A stretch of 64,000 bases of DNA from Dichomitus squalens LYAD-421 SS1 (taxonomy: Eukaryota; Basidiomycota; Agaricomycetes; Polyporales; Polyporaceae). The stretch covers positions 3,135,010 to 3,199,009 of the forward strand of contig NW_006766883.1 of NCBI RefSeq assembly GCF_000275845.1. The letters run 5' to 3'. Under the pieces are notes generated by a model that was not told the origin of the DNA, searched no databases, and was given only the letters and a program-made list of their open reading frames with translations. Every line of letters begins with the position of its first letter. Position 1 is the stretch's first letter. The translations under genes were made by a program, and so were the position numbers. This document shows, piece after piece, positions 46,908 to 57,985 of the stretch.

Positions 46908-47386
46908 TCCTGCGGTGGATCATGTTTGGTGCTCTTATAGTGGCGAGGCGTGTCTGTGACGTGCCGAACCCTCGAATGGGACATGAATGCTCTCTTTCCC
47001 CTCTTCATTCGGCCTACCTCACGCCCATGCACCATACCAAGTACGGCCCTCAGCGATCGTGGCAGTCATGCATTTGAATTATATTCGTTGCTTGATGAAC
47101 ATTTGTTCAGAGACGGAAAGTTTAGATCTAATCCGCCTGGAGATTATATGTTGACATACTTACACATGAAGCGAGGAAGGGCTTAGCATTGATGTTGTAA
47201 CATTTCAGGCTAAGTATGCGACAGGAGCAGTGCTCGCCTGAATAGGTGGCCCTGAGGCGCGCCGCGCGCGGTACGCCTTACTTGAGCGCCCTTGTCCCCT
47301 TGAGATTTTACCACCTCTGTGATCGGCCGCTAGCGTACGTGAAGTTGAACTTTCGCCCGTTTGACGGGCTCGACTGTAGCGCACCA
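46908..47386. other. Intergenic stretch
   Basis: 3' flank of the secreted-protein gene and 5' flank of the F-box gene. Nothing further seen. Confidence 0.35.
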
Positions 47387-49100
47387 ATGGAGGAGAGCGA
47401 TTCCAATATCGTTTTTGTCCCAATGATGGCGCCGCGGCGAGTCGGACTTCTACCTCGCTCTATGCATTCGTCTCCGCAAGTTCCTCCTGGCTCAATCCCA
47501 GACGATGTCCTCCTGGAAATCGCGTCGTACCTCTCCCCCTCAGACATATCGAGTCTCTCGCTCGTCTCGAAGCACTTCCATGCCGTTATCTCTTTCACGG
47601 AAGGCTACTGCAAGGAGCTTAGCGACCTGAGCTCCTTCCACAGGTTCCTTTTCGGAGTCCCCCCGAACGCCGATAGTACTGACCGCGCCCGCATCCTGCG
47701 GTTGCGCTCCGTGTACTTGGGGGCCATGCATCCATCTGGGGACCTCGAGTCACAAGAGGAGCGAGAAATCAACACAAAGAGGTTGATGGACATCATCCGA
47801 GAAGCAAAAAATCTCCGCTATTTGCGCTTCCGAGGGATCTTCGATGACTTCGCGACAAGTACAAGGTACATCCCTCAGCCGGTGCCTACTATGCACCTCC
47901 AACACTTGGTTCATCTCCACCTGGAAAACGCATCGGATGGATTCGTGCTGCTCGATGTGCTCCCGCAGAAACTCCGCATCCTGCAGCTTTCGAACAGGGA
48001 CAAGCTCCGTGGTACGATTTTCCCTTTACGGGAGCTTGTGCAATCCCATGTCCTCCCTCACCTCGAGGTCCTCATCCTCGAGGACATGGTGTTCGAGGAT
48101 GAGGACCCTGACGATCCAGACTCCGCCGACTCGAACTCGGACTCGAGAGCCTGTCCTAATGCTGATCCCTGGACAACTCTGCAAAGCCTGACGATCAGTA
48201 AGACGGAGCTCGGTATCACGTTCTCTTGTATCGCCGAACTCTTCCCCAACCTGCGATCGCTTTGCATGATCGACAGCGAGATCGTTGACGACAGCCACCT
48301 GGACGACGAGCCCTTTTCTCTACGGAAGCTCACGATCTCGGGACTCTGGGAGGACCAATGCATCCCATGGACGACTAGTCACTTGCGCTGCATCCACACC
48401 GATCCTAGATGCAGTCCAGTCTTGGATTCCTTATACTGCGACAGCCTCGCTGCCCTGACCTTGAGACTGCCCAAGCTCCGTAGTGATCTTTGGGATTGCA
48501 TTTGGGACTTCATGTCGGACATCCGGTCGATCGAACTGGAATGCACGGAGATGGATTTTCCATCCATGCTGCAGTTCATGGTGAGTCTCTCGGTTTCGTG
48601 CCCGCTTTGCGTAGTTCAGCTGATACTAATCTCAACGTAGATAGAGCAATGCGACACTATGGACACCAGCCTGTGGTGGGACACCAGAGTGTTGAGTCTT
48701 ATCGCACCAGAGCCCAAGGTGCGTCCCTCTGATGGTGGGAGGGAATTGGAGTCGCTGCGGACGGACTTTCTGGTAAAGATGTCGAAAACGTTCAGACAAC
48801 TATTCGATACGCGCTATGTGGCCTTCGCCCAGCCCAAGGACGTATCTCCCGACTATAAAGAGGACTATGCCGGAAACAATGCGCCCTGGTCATGGTGGAA
48901 GATCATCAAGCTGGACGACGACGACGCGCCGACGGAGATACGAGAGATACCTGCCTGGGAGGGTGAACGCGTTCGAGCGTATTTCCGAGAAGCCGACGTG
49001 GAAGCAGCGAGCAAGTTCGAGGGTGAGTTTCCATCGCATTCCCACCGCGACTCACCCTGAGCTCATTCCTTCAACAGAGAGATTTATGGCACTGCGCTGA
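47387..49100 (+). CDS. F-box/LRR protein
   Basis: Likely SCF ubiquitin-ligase adaptor. The open frame begins at 47246, but I prefer the Met at 47387 (MEESDSNIVFVPMMAP) because the upstream part lacks conserved features. Other in-frame Met codons at about 47425 and 47462 are possible. The F-box is clear: GSIPDDVLLEIASYLSPSD followed by SSLSLVSKHFHAVI. LRR-like segments follow: LRYLRFRGIFDD, LQHLVHLHLENASDG, LRILQLSNRDKL, LEVLILEDMVFEDED, LQSLTISKTELG, LRSLCMIDSEIVDD, LRKLTISGLWED. Introns at 48580-48640 and near 49022-49077 join in frame, the second giving the final residues ERFMALR and the TGA at 49098-49100. The C-terminal part (FRQLFDTRYVAFAQPKD, WSWWKIIKL) has no known domain. Confidence 0.82.
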
Positions 49101-49855
49101 AGGTGAAACGAACGAGGAACATATGTCGCTGGTGTCATGTTCGTGGTTTCTCGTCCAAACTGTTCTCGAGAGCATCTATCTGTGTACAGGATGTCGTAAT
49201 CCTGCTGTAGAGGGAAGACTCGCTTGTCGATAGTTGTGATGTACGAACTGCACGTCTCAGAAAATTGCTGAACAGGATGTGGAATGCAACCTCTTGATCA
49301 TGTGTGCACCAGTGCCTCAGAAAGCCTGGCAAGTTGTAGGCTAGAGGCGGCCCGACTCAGTCCATGTCCACCATACGCACGAGACGTAAAAGTACACTAC
49401 TATGTACACTAACAAGCAAGACTACTACCCACGACTAGACCCGCGCATGCAGTAACCCGCTCTCGCAACGCAACGCCACTCTCACAAGGTTAATGGGAGC
49501 GGTAACGAAGATGTCCGTGCATGCGTCCGCGTCCGTTCCGGTACTGGCAGCGACACTGTCACTGGTATTGGTATCGGACCACGTATCCCCAGCTCCGCAA
49601 AACCCAACTCATCGATGATGTCGTGCGTCGGCGTGGCGTCCTTTCCCGTCACATGCTTAGCATCCAATGGCGTCACCGTCTGCGGCGGACAAAGCGACGT
49701 GAGCGCGCGGCCCAGCGGCGAATGGGCTCTCCATGACGTCCGACGTACCCGTGTCCTTCCCGGGCTGGTCGAATTGGTCGCCTTCAGCTGCGAATCCTAT
49801 CGAACGCGGTTCCAACGACGTCGTTAGTGAGCACACGCTACAGCATCAGATGAGA
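49101..49855. other. Intergenic stretch between converging genes
   Basis: Holds the 3' flanks of the F-box gene (+) and the DUF6534 gene (-). Only short motif-free frames are seen. Confidence 0.35.
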
Positions 49856-51881
49856 TTGACAGGACGCACTGAAGCCTCTCCCAGATCGCGCTGCGTCTGG
49901 CTCTGTGCTTTGGGCAGGGACGGAAGGGATGAGATGACGGGGAGGATGTGTTGATCGGGCGGGTATGTGCGCCGCCTCAGCGATTTTCGCGCGTTCAACC
50001 TGTCAACGTCAAGGCGCATAAGCCCTCACATTCTGTGATGGTGGAATGGGGATCCGCGCATCGACCAGAAGAGCCGAACAGGTACTCACGTCGCTAATGT
50101 GGAGGTAGCGTAGACTGGAAGCCCAATTTGGAGAACGAATTAGCATTGATTTAGGCGCCATCGATAGGGTTATGTGGCGCATCGAAGGCATGCTCTGGGA
50201 GGGTGATAAGGATGGGGACGCACGTTTGGGTATTGAGAAATGCAGGGCGAGAAAGATGAGGTTTTGCGGCATCGTAAGCCACTACTCGTGTAGCAAAGTC
50301 AACTCGGCACGCCGGTACCGAAAGAGTATATAGCCTTACACAGATCAAAGAGACAGCAGTCGTAATACTGTCAAAGGATGCCCGATCAATCCGGAATCAG
50401 GGTGAATCAGATAAGGCAATTGAATGGACGAACCAGGTGAGCAGTCCCGTCTCTAGCGTATAGACCGTGACGACGTCAATTAGGCGGTCCGTTCTGGTGG
50501 CAGAAACGTCGAAACTGAGAAGTATCAATCGCCTGAACGGAAATGGGTTTACGTACAATGTAGAGAACCCCGTGCGAGAGCGTTGCAGAAGTGTGATTAA
50601 TATTACCGTGATGAGCACGTCCACGCTGGTGGACAGTGAAAGGCCTGTCGTAAAAACCCACTGCAGAGACAGATGATCAAACGGTCAATAAAGGAACGAT
50701 CACGAGTCCACATGCTAATTCACGACTGACTCCGACTTGACTGACGAATGCGCTGTAGCTGCGCAAATTAATCCTAGCCGAATCGATCAGCCCAGGACGT
50801 TAGCTAGGCGCTGAGAAAGTCATACATCTCAGATGTTGACACTGGGCGGCCACGACGGGGTTAAAGTTTGTAGTCACGCGCACAAACGCATCCCACGACT
50901 CACCGAGTGCTGCCGCTGCGATCCAGACGCGAGTCAGATGGATATATCATGAGCTGTCGTGATAGGTATTGCACACACCTAATCGGCCGACGGCGAGTAA
51001 AATCTACGCAGGTCCCCTGAGTTAGTATGGGACCGCGATCGAGGAACAGGACAATGGACTCACTATCGGAGCGGTAAGCGTCCATGATTGCTTGCTCACT
51101 GCGCATGGGGAGCGTCAGAAACATAACAACCTTCCTACATACTACTTGGACATACGCATATAAATGCGGTGCGCGAAGAAACTGTGCAGGGTGTGAGGGT
51201 GTCGCAGGGTACGCGCATAGATACATATGCGTACCAATGCGAAATCAACGTGACGATAGCCTGCAACAGAAACGTTAGATCCCAAGCCGCATCATGTGAC
51301 GCCCAGAACTTACAGTGAGAGCTACGGTAAGCTTGATACAAAAGAATATGAGCACTCCGAGGAGAGTCGGATAAGGCAGCAGTACACACAGCAATAGTCC
51401 TGAATGGGAAGAGTGGGAGTGAGCAAAGGGAGATGAACGATGGGGTACTCTCTGTATTCACCATGGGATGTAATCACAGATAGTCGTGTTGCCGAAATTG
51501 CGGATGAGGTAGATCCAGCAGGAGGCGAAGACCATAGCAAGGTGTAAAGAATCCAAGGTCCTATTCCCAAGGTCAATCCTCGGAGACTGGAGTACATGGG
51601 GATCATGTGGCGAACCAAAGGGTGCAGACCTAAGACGCGCGGGCCCAGTCAGATCGCGTTCTCGAAGCGAAAGACGGGAGACGCACAATGAAGGTGTTTC
51701 GCTTGTAATCATCGGTGCCATAGAGCTTGAGATAGAGAAAGACCTGGGTGGCCACCGTGCCCGACAATCTGGAGGTGGCCTGCGTTCGAGCGACGATCGG
51801 GCCGACAGTCTGATGCACTCACATGGCAGAAATAAGGGCGCCGACCAGAATGGCCCCTATGGTGTCCTCGATGTCAGCCAT
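49856..51881 (-). CDS. DUF6534-type multi-membrane protein (second member)
   Basis: From 51881: MADIEDTIGAILVGALISA, spliced to ILSGTVATQVFLYLKLYGTD then DYKRNTFI, VWILDSLHLAMVFASCWIYL, IRNFGNTTICDYIPW. These match the first three helices and loops of the family. The middle exons (about 50650-51480) are present but not fully chained. The C-terminal part is convincing: ADVLITVILITLLQRSRTGF, RTDRLIDVVTVYTLETG, LLTW, then PQNLIFLALHFSIPK, LYATSTLAT and LNARKSLRRRTYPPDQH, ending in QRDLGEASVRPVNLI with TGA at 49856-49858. The D-x-x-I-T...SRTGF...RTD signature is diagnostic of DUF6534. Function unknown. It is a relative of the gene at 15278-17669 but clearly diverged, and it has a shorter N-terminus. 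Confidence 0.78.
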
Positions 51882-54093
51882 GGCTCATGGCGACTGCGCC
51901 AATGCGCGAGTGGAGAGGAGGGGAGGGGGAAGGGAATGGGGCAAGTGGAAGTCGAGAAGAAAGCCGCGGGGCGGGGGGACATAGCCTCGGGATCGGAGGG
52001 AGAGATGGACCATGGGGGAGCAAGGGGCAAGCGTACAGATAGATTTGACAACTGACGTCTGTGAGAACCCTGCTAAGGGCCAGGCGTTATCCCCTTATAT
52101 GGTAATCATATAGCCTTTCTGGTGGCCCGCCTCCAGATCTCTCTGCCCGATCTCAGGCCGCTCGTTCCATCCCGATGATTTCGTAATTCTCCAGGCCGCG
52201 TACTCTTCAATCTGAGCTCTGTATCAGATCAACCCCCTTTCAGACTCCCAACTTCTGTAGTGCCCTTGCACACGCGCATATGCGGGTATCGCATCTACAT
52301 CTCCGGGTATCTTCGCTCTCAAACGCCAGAACCATCAACACCTTCTGCGATGGCCGGTAATTTGACACCAGACATGCGCACAACCTCACATTACGACCTC
52401 GCTGCTTCATGCGGGATGCCGCACTCCCTGCCCCGGCCTGTCTGGACTGAGGCTTAGAACCCACGTACATACGAGCGCATGCCGTCACAGCAGGCAGCGT
52501 CTCAGGCGCTACATAGTGGATCCAGACGCGAGCGGCGACGCAGACGGATCCCGGAATGCACGTCGTGTGCTGGGATGTATGACCGAACGTTGCAAGCCCC
52601 GCGGACGGCAATAGATAATTTCCTCGGTTCACGCGTACAGTCTTTCCTTGAGCTAGGCACGCGAAGCGACAATCTTTCATAACGAGGCGGTGGAGAAGGC
52701 GCAAAATACCTGGACAGAACACACCGGCACCACAAGCCGCACGTCCGGCCGCACTAACACATGTGTCCAACCCAGAGGCGCGCGAAGTGGTTACTGAGAG
52801 TACTGAGGCCTGAGGCCTGAGGGCGCGGACTGCATTGGCATGAAACGACAGGCTCATTGGCGAACGCATGTGCGACGCGTAGGCGGGACGAGCACGATCC
52901 CTTCGTGGCACAACTGCGTTGCGCCCGCTGGCATAAGACTCCGATGAAGTTACAGTCAATCAGTACCCGGTCCTTAGCCAACCAACCTCCTGTGGTCGAT
53001 GCGGATGCAGTCCGCCTGCTATAATCGGCCGTCGCTCCGGGCGTAAGCATAGGAAGCCAGACTGAGAGCACAAAGGCAGAGGGAAGGTGGATGATCGGTC
53101 CTTTGATTTCATTTACTTGAAATTAGCTCGCGCTAGACCGGACCAAGTCTCGCTGAGAAGGTTATTGGTGTGGTTTGGCGCTGACGAGCCCGCTGCTTCG
53201 CTGCGTGCGCCGTAGAGATCATGAGACAACGAGTCGGCATAGAGAGTGCCGGATATCTCATGCCCACCACCGTGGTCCTGGTTCGGATGAAAGCTTCCTT
53301 GCCTTTGGTTGGGCGGTATTTGCAGGAGCTCGCTGTTCACCGGTCAACGCACCCTGAGGCCCGGGTATCAGTGGTGTCCTGCTTTCGCCTGCAGCCGGAC
53401 GAGTGACATCTTCCCAGCAGTAGGGACCCATTCTTGCGTCCCTAAGGATAAGCGCAACCTCCAACCCAGGCATCGTATAGCCGAAATGCCTCTAGAAGCT
53501 TACCCTGAAACCATGACACCTGTTCGCGGAGATGGTATCCGCCGGATGAGGATACTCACAGAAGTTTAATACTCACTACGCCCTCATCTTCTTCCTATGC
53601 CACTGAGCCGCGAAGCTGTTCAGGCCACGCGGTGAGATCCTCCGGAAAAGAGTGAAGGAACCGAGTTGTACGCCTCCTTTTGATAGGAGCAGTGCGAGCG
53701 CAACAGTAAGATTCATTTGGCGACCGCTGTTAACCGCCGTAGTTGAAGGGAGAAGCGAGTGATATAGCTCACTCCGACAATGCAGGCACCTGCAAACGTT
53801 TAGGATGTGCGAGAGGCTTCGACCGAATGGCTGCTCCGCATCGGCTCGTTAACTAGGCCACCTAAAACCCATATTACAGTTTTTATATGTGCTAGAGAAT
53901 AGACTGTCACAAGAAAAATGGAGTGCATGGGGGTTAGCTGGTGAGGGGGAACGAATAAACGACCGTGACGCCCTGGCGAGGTCATGGGCGTCTGAATTGC
54001 CATATGCAGACAGCATTAGGCGTCGTCTGAATTTGTCGCGTCTTTGCCTTTCGCTACTTACGTTCTCCCTCTCACCCTATCTACACCACAACC
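51882..54093. other. Intergenic stretch, no supported gene
   Basis: 2.2 kb. A minus-strand frame of 239 codons (52240-52959) is rich in Arg, Cys and Ala, has no motif and overlaps several other frames, so I treat it as chance. The last ~200 bp precede the CCT3 start and include CT-rich sequence just before the ATG. Confidence 0.4.
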
Positions 54094-56151
54094 ATGCAGG
54101 CAGGCGGACAGACTCCGGTGTTTGTGATGAGTACGTTCGATCCACCACTCCAGTCGGGCCCATCTGATGGTCTTCTGAAGACACCGCGCCGGAACGCCAG
54201 TCCGGCCGAAAGGCTCAGATCTCAAATATTACGGCGGCGAAGGTGAACCCTCCTTTTGCTCCATATGGTGCTTCTATCATGCTCAATGATGTGCGAAGAC
54301 TGTTGCAGATGTCATCAGGACATGTCTGGGCCCAAAAGCTATGTTGAAGATGATTTTGGACCCGATGGGTGGCATTCTGTTTGTGGGCTTCGTTCTCCGC
54401 CATGTTCTCTCACTGAACGGCATCGATATCCCAGTCTCACAAACGACGGTAACGCAATCTTGCGTGAAATCGATGTTGCGCATCCAGCAGCGAAGAACAT
54501 GATCGAGCTGAGTAGGACACAGGATGAGGAGTGCGGAGACGGAACAACGAGTGTGATCATTCTCGGTGCGTCCCCTTGCTCTTCTTCTCCCACATGCACA
54601 CACCAACTCTCGCTCTCCCATCTGTCATGCAGCGGGAGAGATCCTTGCACAGTCTCTCTCACAACTGGAGCGCGACATCCACCCGGTCGTGATCATCTCC
54701 GCGTACAACAAGGCCCTCAAGGAGGCTCTGGAGATCATCAAGCGCATATCAATCCCCATCGACGTCAATGACGACGAGCAGATGCTGTCGCTCATAAAGA
54801 CCTCGATCGGCACCAAGTTCGTCATGCGCTGGTCCGACCTCATGTGCAAGCTCGCGCTCCAGGCCGTCCGCACCGTCGCGCACGACGAGGGTGCGCTCAA
54901 AACCGTCGACATCAAGCGCTACGCGCGTGTCGAGAAGATTCCCGGGGGCGAGATCGAGCAGAGCAAGGTGCTGGACGGGATCATGCTCAACAAGGACATC
55001 ACGCACCCGAAGATGCGGAGGCGGATCGTGAACCCGAGGATCATCCTGCTCGATTGCCCGCTCGAGTACAAGAAGGGGGAGTCGCAGACGAACATCGAGA
55101 TCTCGAAGGAGGCGGACTGGTCGAAGCTCTTGGAGAACGAGGAGGAGCAGGTGCGGCTGATGGTGGAGAAGATCCTCGAGTTCAAGCCCGATCTCGTCAT
55201 TACAGAAAAGGGTGTCTCAGGTATGTGGCTCCCTCCGTATCAAACCCTCTCTTTTCCTCAGGCGTATGATGTTTGTCTTCGCGCAGATTACGCCCAGCAC
55301 TTCCTCTACAAGGCGAACGTCTCCGCTCTCCGCCGCGTCCGCAAAACGGACAACAACCGTATCGCCCGCGCCGTCGGCGCAACGATCGTCAACCGCGTCG
55401 ACGACCTCCGCGAGTCCGACGTCGGCACCAAGTGTGGCCTCTTCCACATCGAGAAGATTGGCGACGAGTACTTCTCCTTCCTCACTGAGTGCAAGGAGCC
55501 ACAGGCGTGCACGATTCTCCTCCGTGGGCCGTCCAAGGACATCATCAACGAGATCGACCGTAATCTCGCTGATGCTATGTCTGTGGCGCGTAATGTGTTC
55601 TTCGACCCGACCCTTGCGCCCGGAGGGGGTGCGACGGAGATGGCGATCAGCGTCGGGCTGCACGCGAAGGCGAGGACTATAACAGGCGTTGAGGGCTGGC
55701 CGTTTCGGGCTGTTGCCGATGCATTGGAGGTTATCCCTAGGACACTGGTGCAGAACAGCGGGGGGAACGCGATCCGTGTCTTGACGGAGCTCCGGGTATG
55801 TTTCGCTGCTGTTGTGTTGGAGAATGCATCTCCTGACTGGTAATTCGTAGGCCAAGCACGCGAATGGCGAGCACTCATGGGGCATCAACGGCGACACGGG
55901 TAAGATCGTTGACATGAAGCAGTACGGTCTGTATGAGTCTGCCAGCGTAAAGGTACATCTAGCTATACTCCTCCCTTATGCAGTAGCTGACTCGTGGTAC
56001 CTTGCAGGTCCAAACGCTCAAAACTGCTATCGAAGCCGCACGCGTGCTGCTCCGCGTCGATGACGTCGTGAAGGCGACTCGCAAGGACAAGGAGCAGGGT
56101 GGCGGCGGCGGCGGAGGAGGAGCACCGCCGGAGGAGATGATGGAGGGTTAG
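54094..56151 (+). CDS. CCT3: T-complex protein 1 subunit gamma (CCT3)
   Basis: One of the eight subunits of the cytosolic chaperonin CCT/TRiC, which folds actin, tubulin and other proteins with ATP. First exon [12 protein letters not shown] joins in phase 1 to [20 protein letters not shown], the start expected for the gamma subunit. Next exons give [40 protein letters not shown] (donor gtttgt, acceptor before T CTC ACA) and the nucleotide-binding [10 protein letters not shown]. Further blocks are [128 protein letters not shown] and [20 protein letters not shown]. The final exon [20 protein letters not shown] ends in a run of eight Gly and APPEEMMEG. It is complete and intact. Confidence 0.96.
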
Positions 56152-56519
56152 GTGTCAACCTATCAGCAGTATACAGTGCGATATACAATTGTGTAATATG
56201 ATCATTTCGCTAGAATATCTGCCTTCGCACTGATCTTGCAGTTACTTGTGGATCTCCCAGAGCAAAACCCCTCCTGGGACAATTCCACGAATGCATTCTT
56301 CCCACATCGTCACTTTGGAACACTGGAATTTGACCATATGTTAATCGAGCACCGAATATGTCCGGGCGGCGCGCCTGAGTCGGGTGGTTAAAGGGATCTA
56401 CTACTAGTACTGCACCATCCCAGGCGATACGAAGAGACTTTCAAACCGTCCGATAAATGCAGCACAGCAACATCCGTCAGGACGCCATCCTCACTCGGGC
56501 CAGGCAAAGTCTCAGGAAA
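56152..56519. other. Intergenic stretch
   Basis: 3' flank of CCT3. No gene seen. Confidence 0.35.
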
Positions 56520-57097
56520 GTCTATCTTGGAGTATAGAAGTCGCTCACATTGAACGATTACATCGTGGCGCGCTTCCTATCGAATTTTTAGAATCGAATG
56601 GACTCAACGTAACGTGCCTAACCGTACCGCACAACCTCGACACCGTCAATCCCGTCGGCCTCCGTCAACTATCGCGTCTATGTCCGGTTCTCGAACCCTT
56701 CGCTTGCTTCATCATGCCAAAGGACGTACTTGCTACCTTCGACGGAACCACAGAGCCTTGTCGGGGACTCCGATACCTGGATATTGCATGATAGACACGT
56801 GGTCCTGGGCCCTGTCATCTACTATCCATCCACAATCGCGAACATCGACGAATCTTGTCTCATGTAGTACATCCCGATGTTCAGCTGTTGCGTGACGAGG
56901 TTCCGCGCGCTGCCGTCGTGGTATATTCTCCCTGTCGTCTCCTTCACCACTTGGGGTACATGGCTCCGGATCAGCAGGAGAAGGTAGAGCTGCGGCCACA
57001 AGCCGACGTCGCTGAAGGTGTGCGGTATGCCGACTCCCCGTTGAATGGCCTGGAAGACTCGATTTCGGCGCTCGGTTACCTAAATCTGACCGAATGA
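56520..57097 (+). pseudogene. Broken leucine-rich (F-box/LRR-like) gene relic
   Basis: A single plus-strand frame reads IEVAHIERLHRGALPIEFLE, VTCLTVPHNLDTVNPVGLRQ, LSRLCPVLEPFACFIMP and CRGLRYLDIA, then meets two adjacent stops (TGA at 56789-56791 and TAG). The same frame reopens and continues with VVHPDVQLLRDEVPRAAVVV, RLLHHLGYMAPDQQEKVEL and LNGLEDSISALGYLNLTE to 57097. No splice pair removes the stops cleanly. The spacing of leucines suggests a fragment of the LRR part of an F-box-type protein, a family that often decays in these genomes. No F-box is visible. Confidence 0.35.
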
Positions 57098-57985
57098 AAT
57101 TCCCGGAAGATCATAGACCTCTCGCATCCTCCACTTCATGGTACCATGCCCTCGTGAATCCGATGGTTTCCGGAAGAGTCAACCGTGCTTCTTCGTGCAT
57201 TGTGTTGTCCGAACCTTGGAGGGAGTGCAGGAGACACGAACTGGGTCTGGCGCGACAGGAGCAATGGAGTTTGCTACGAATTCGATATGTCATGTGCGGG
57301 GAAGCTCAAAGAATAGGGATCTGCAACAAGCAAGTCAATTGGTGCAGCGGACGAGGAAATATGGTCGGTCGAAGGTCCCCAAGGGAGGCATCCGTGGGCG
57401 TCGGACGCAGGCGTGGCGCGCGCATTTGTCGGCACCCAAACGACAAGTGTTTTGAAAAGCGCTGTGACTCTATCGGTTCATCACGGTGGCAACTTCTTGA
57501 ACCTGAAGTTTCCGAGTCGGCGCATATCGTGTCTTAGGGTGCGGTCTAGTATGTGTCACTCGCCTTCTCTAATATGTGATTCGCAGAAACCAGGCATATT
57601 GTCCACCTTTACTTCCCAAAGTAAGGAATCTCCTTGTTCTGCGTATGGCATATCCAATCCACTCAAACGTCGCAGAACCGTCACGTTGCAGATTCCGGTC
57701 CCGAAACTCGTTCGAGATTCAGACAAGAGTGGAGGCAAGGGACCTCTGAGGATACTATACAAACTGCGTGCTCCTCCACTCTTCCATCCTACTTCGGTTT
57801 TTTGATATGATCAAACAGACCCAATCCTTATCAGTGGATAATTGTTCGCCCAACAACTTCCTTAGTGTCCAGCTGCTCTATCACGCGCACGGACGCTGGT
57901 GGTCGCAAGGGAGTCCTCCCGTTCCTCCGGTGTTTTCTATCGCGGTCGCGAAGCTGTCTATAGGCGCCGTGGGCTTGACAAAAAG
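57098..57985. other. Stretch with no clear gene
   Basis: May contain the 5' exons of the FunK1-like gene (a frame at 57899-58156 is open upstream of the chosen Met). The 57094-57537 frame lacks recognisable features. Confidence 0.35.

Noticed and set aside
52240..52959. Minus-strand open frame of 239 codons
   Set aside because: Rich in Arg, Cys and Ala as expected of GC-rich chance frames, with several overlapping frames of similar length and no recognisable domain.
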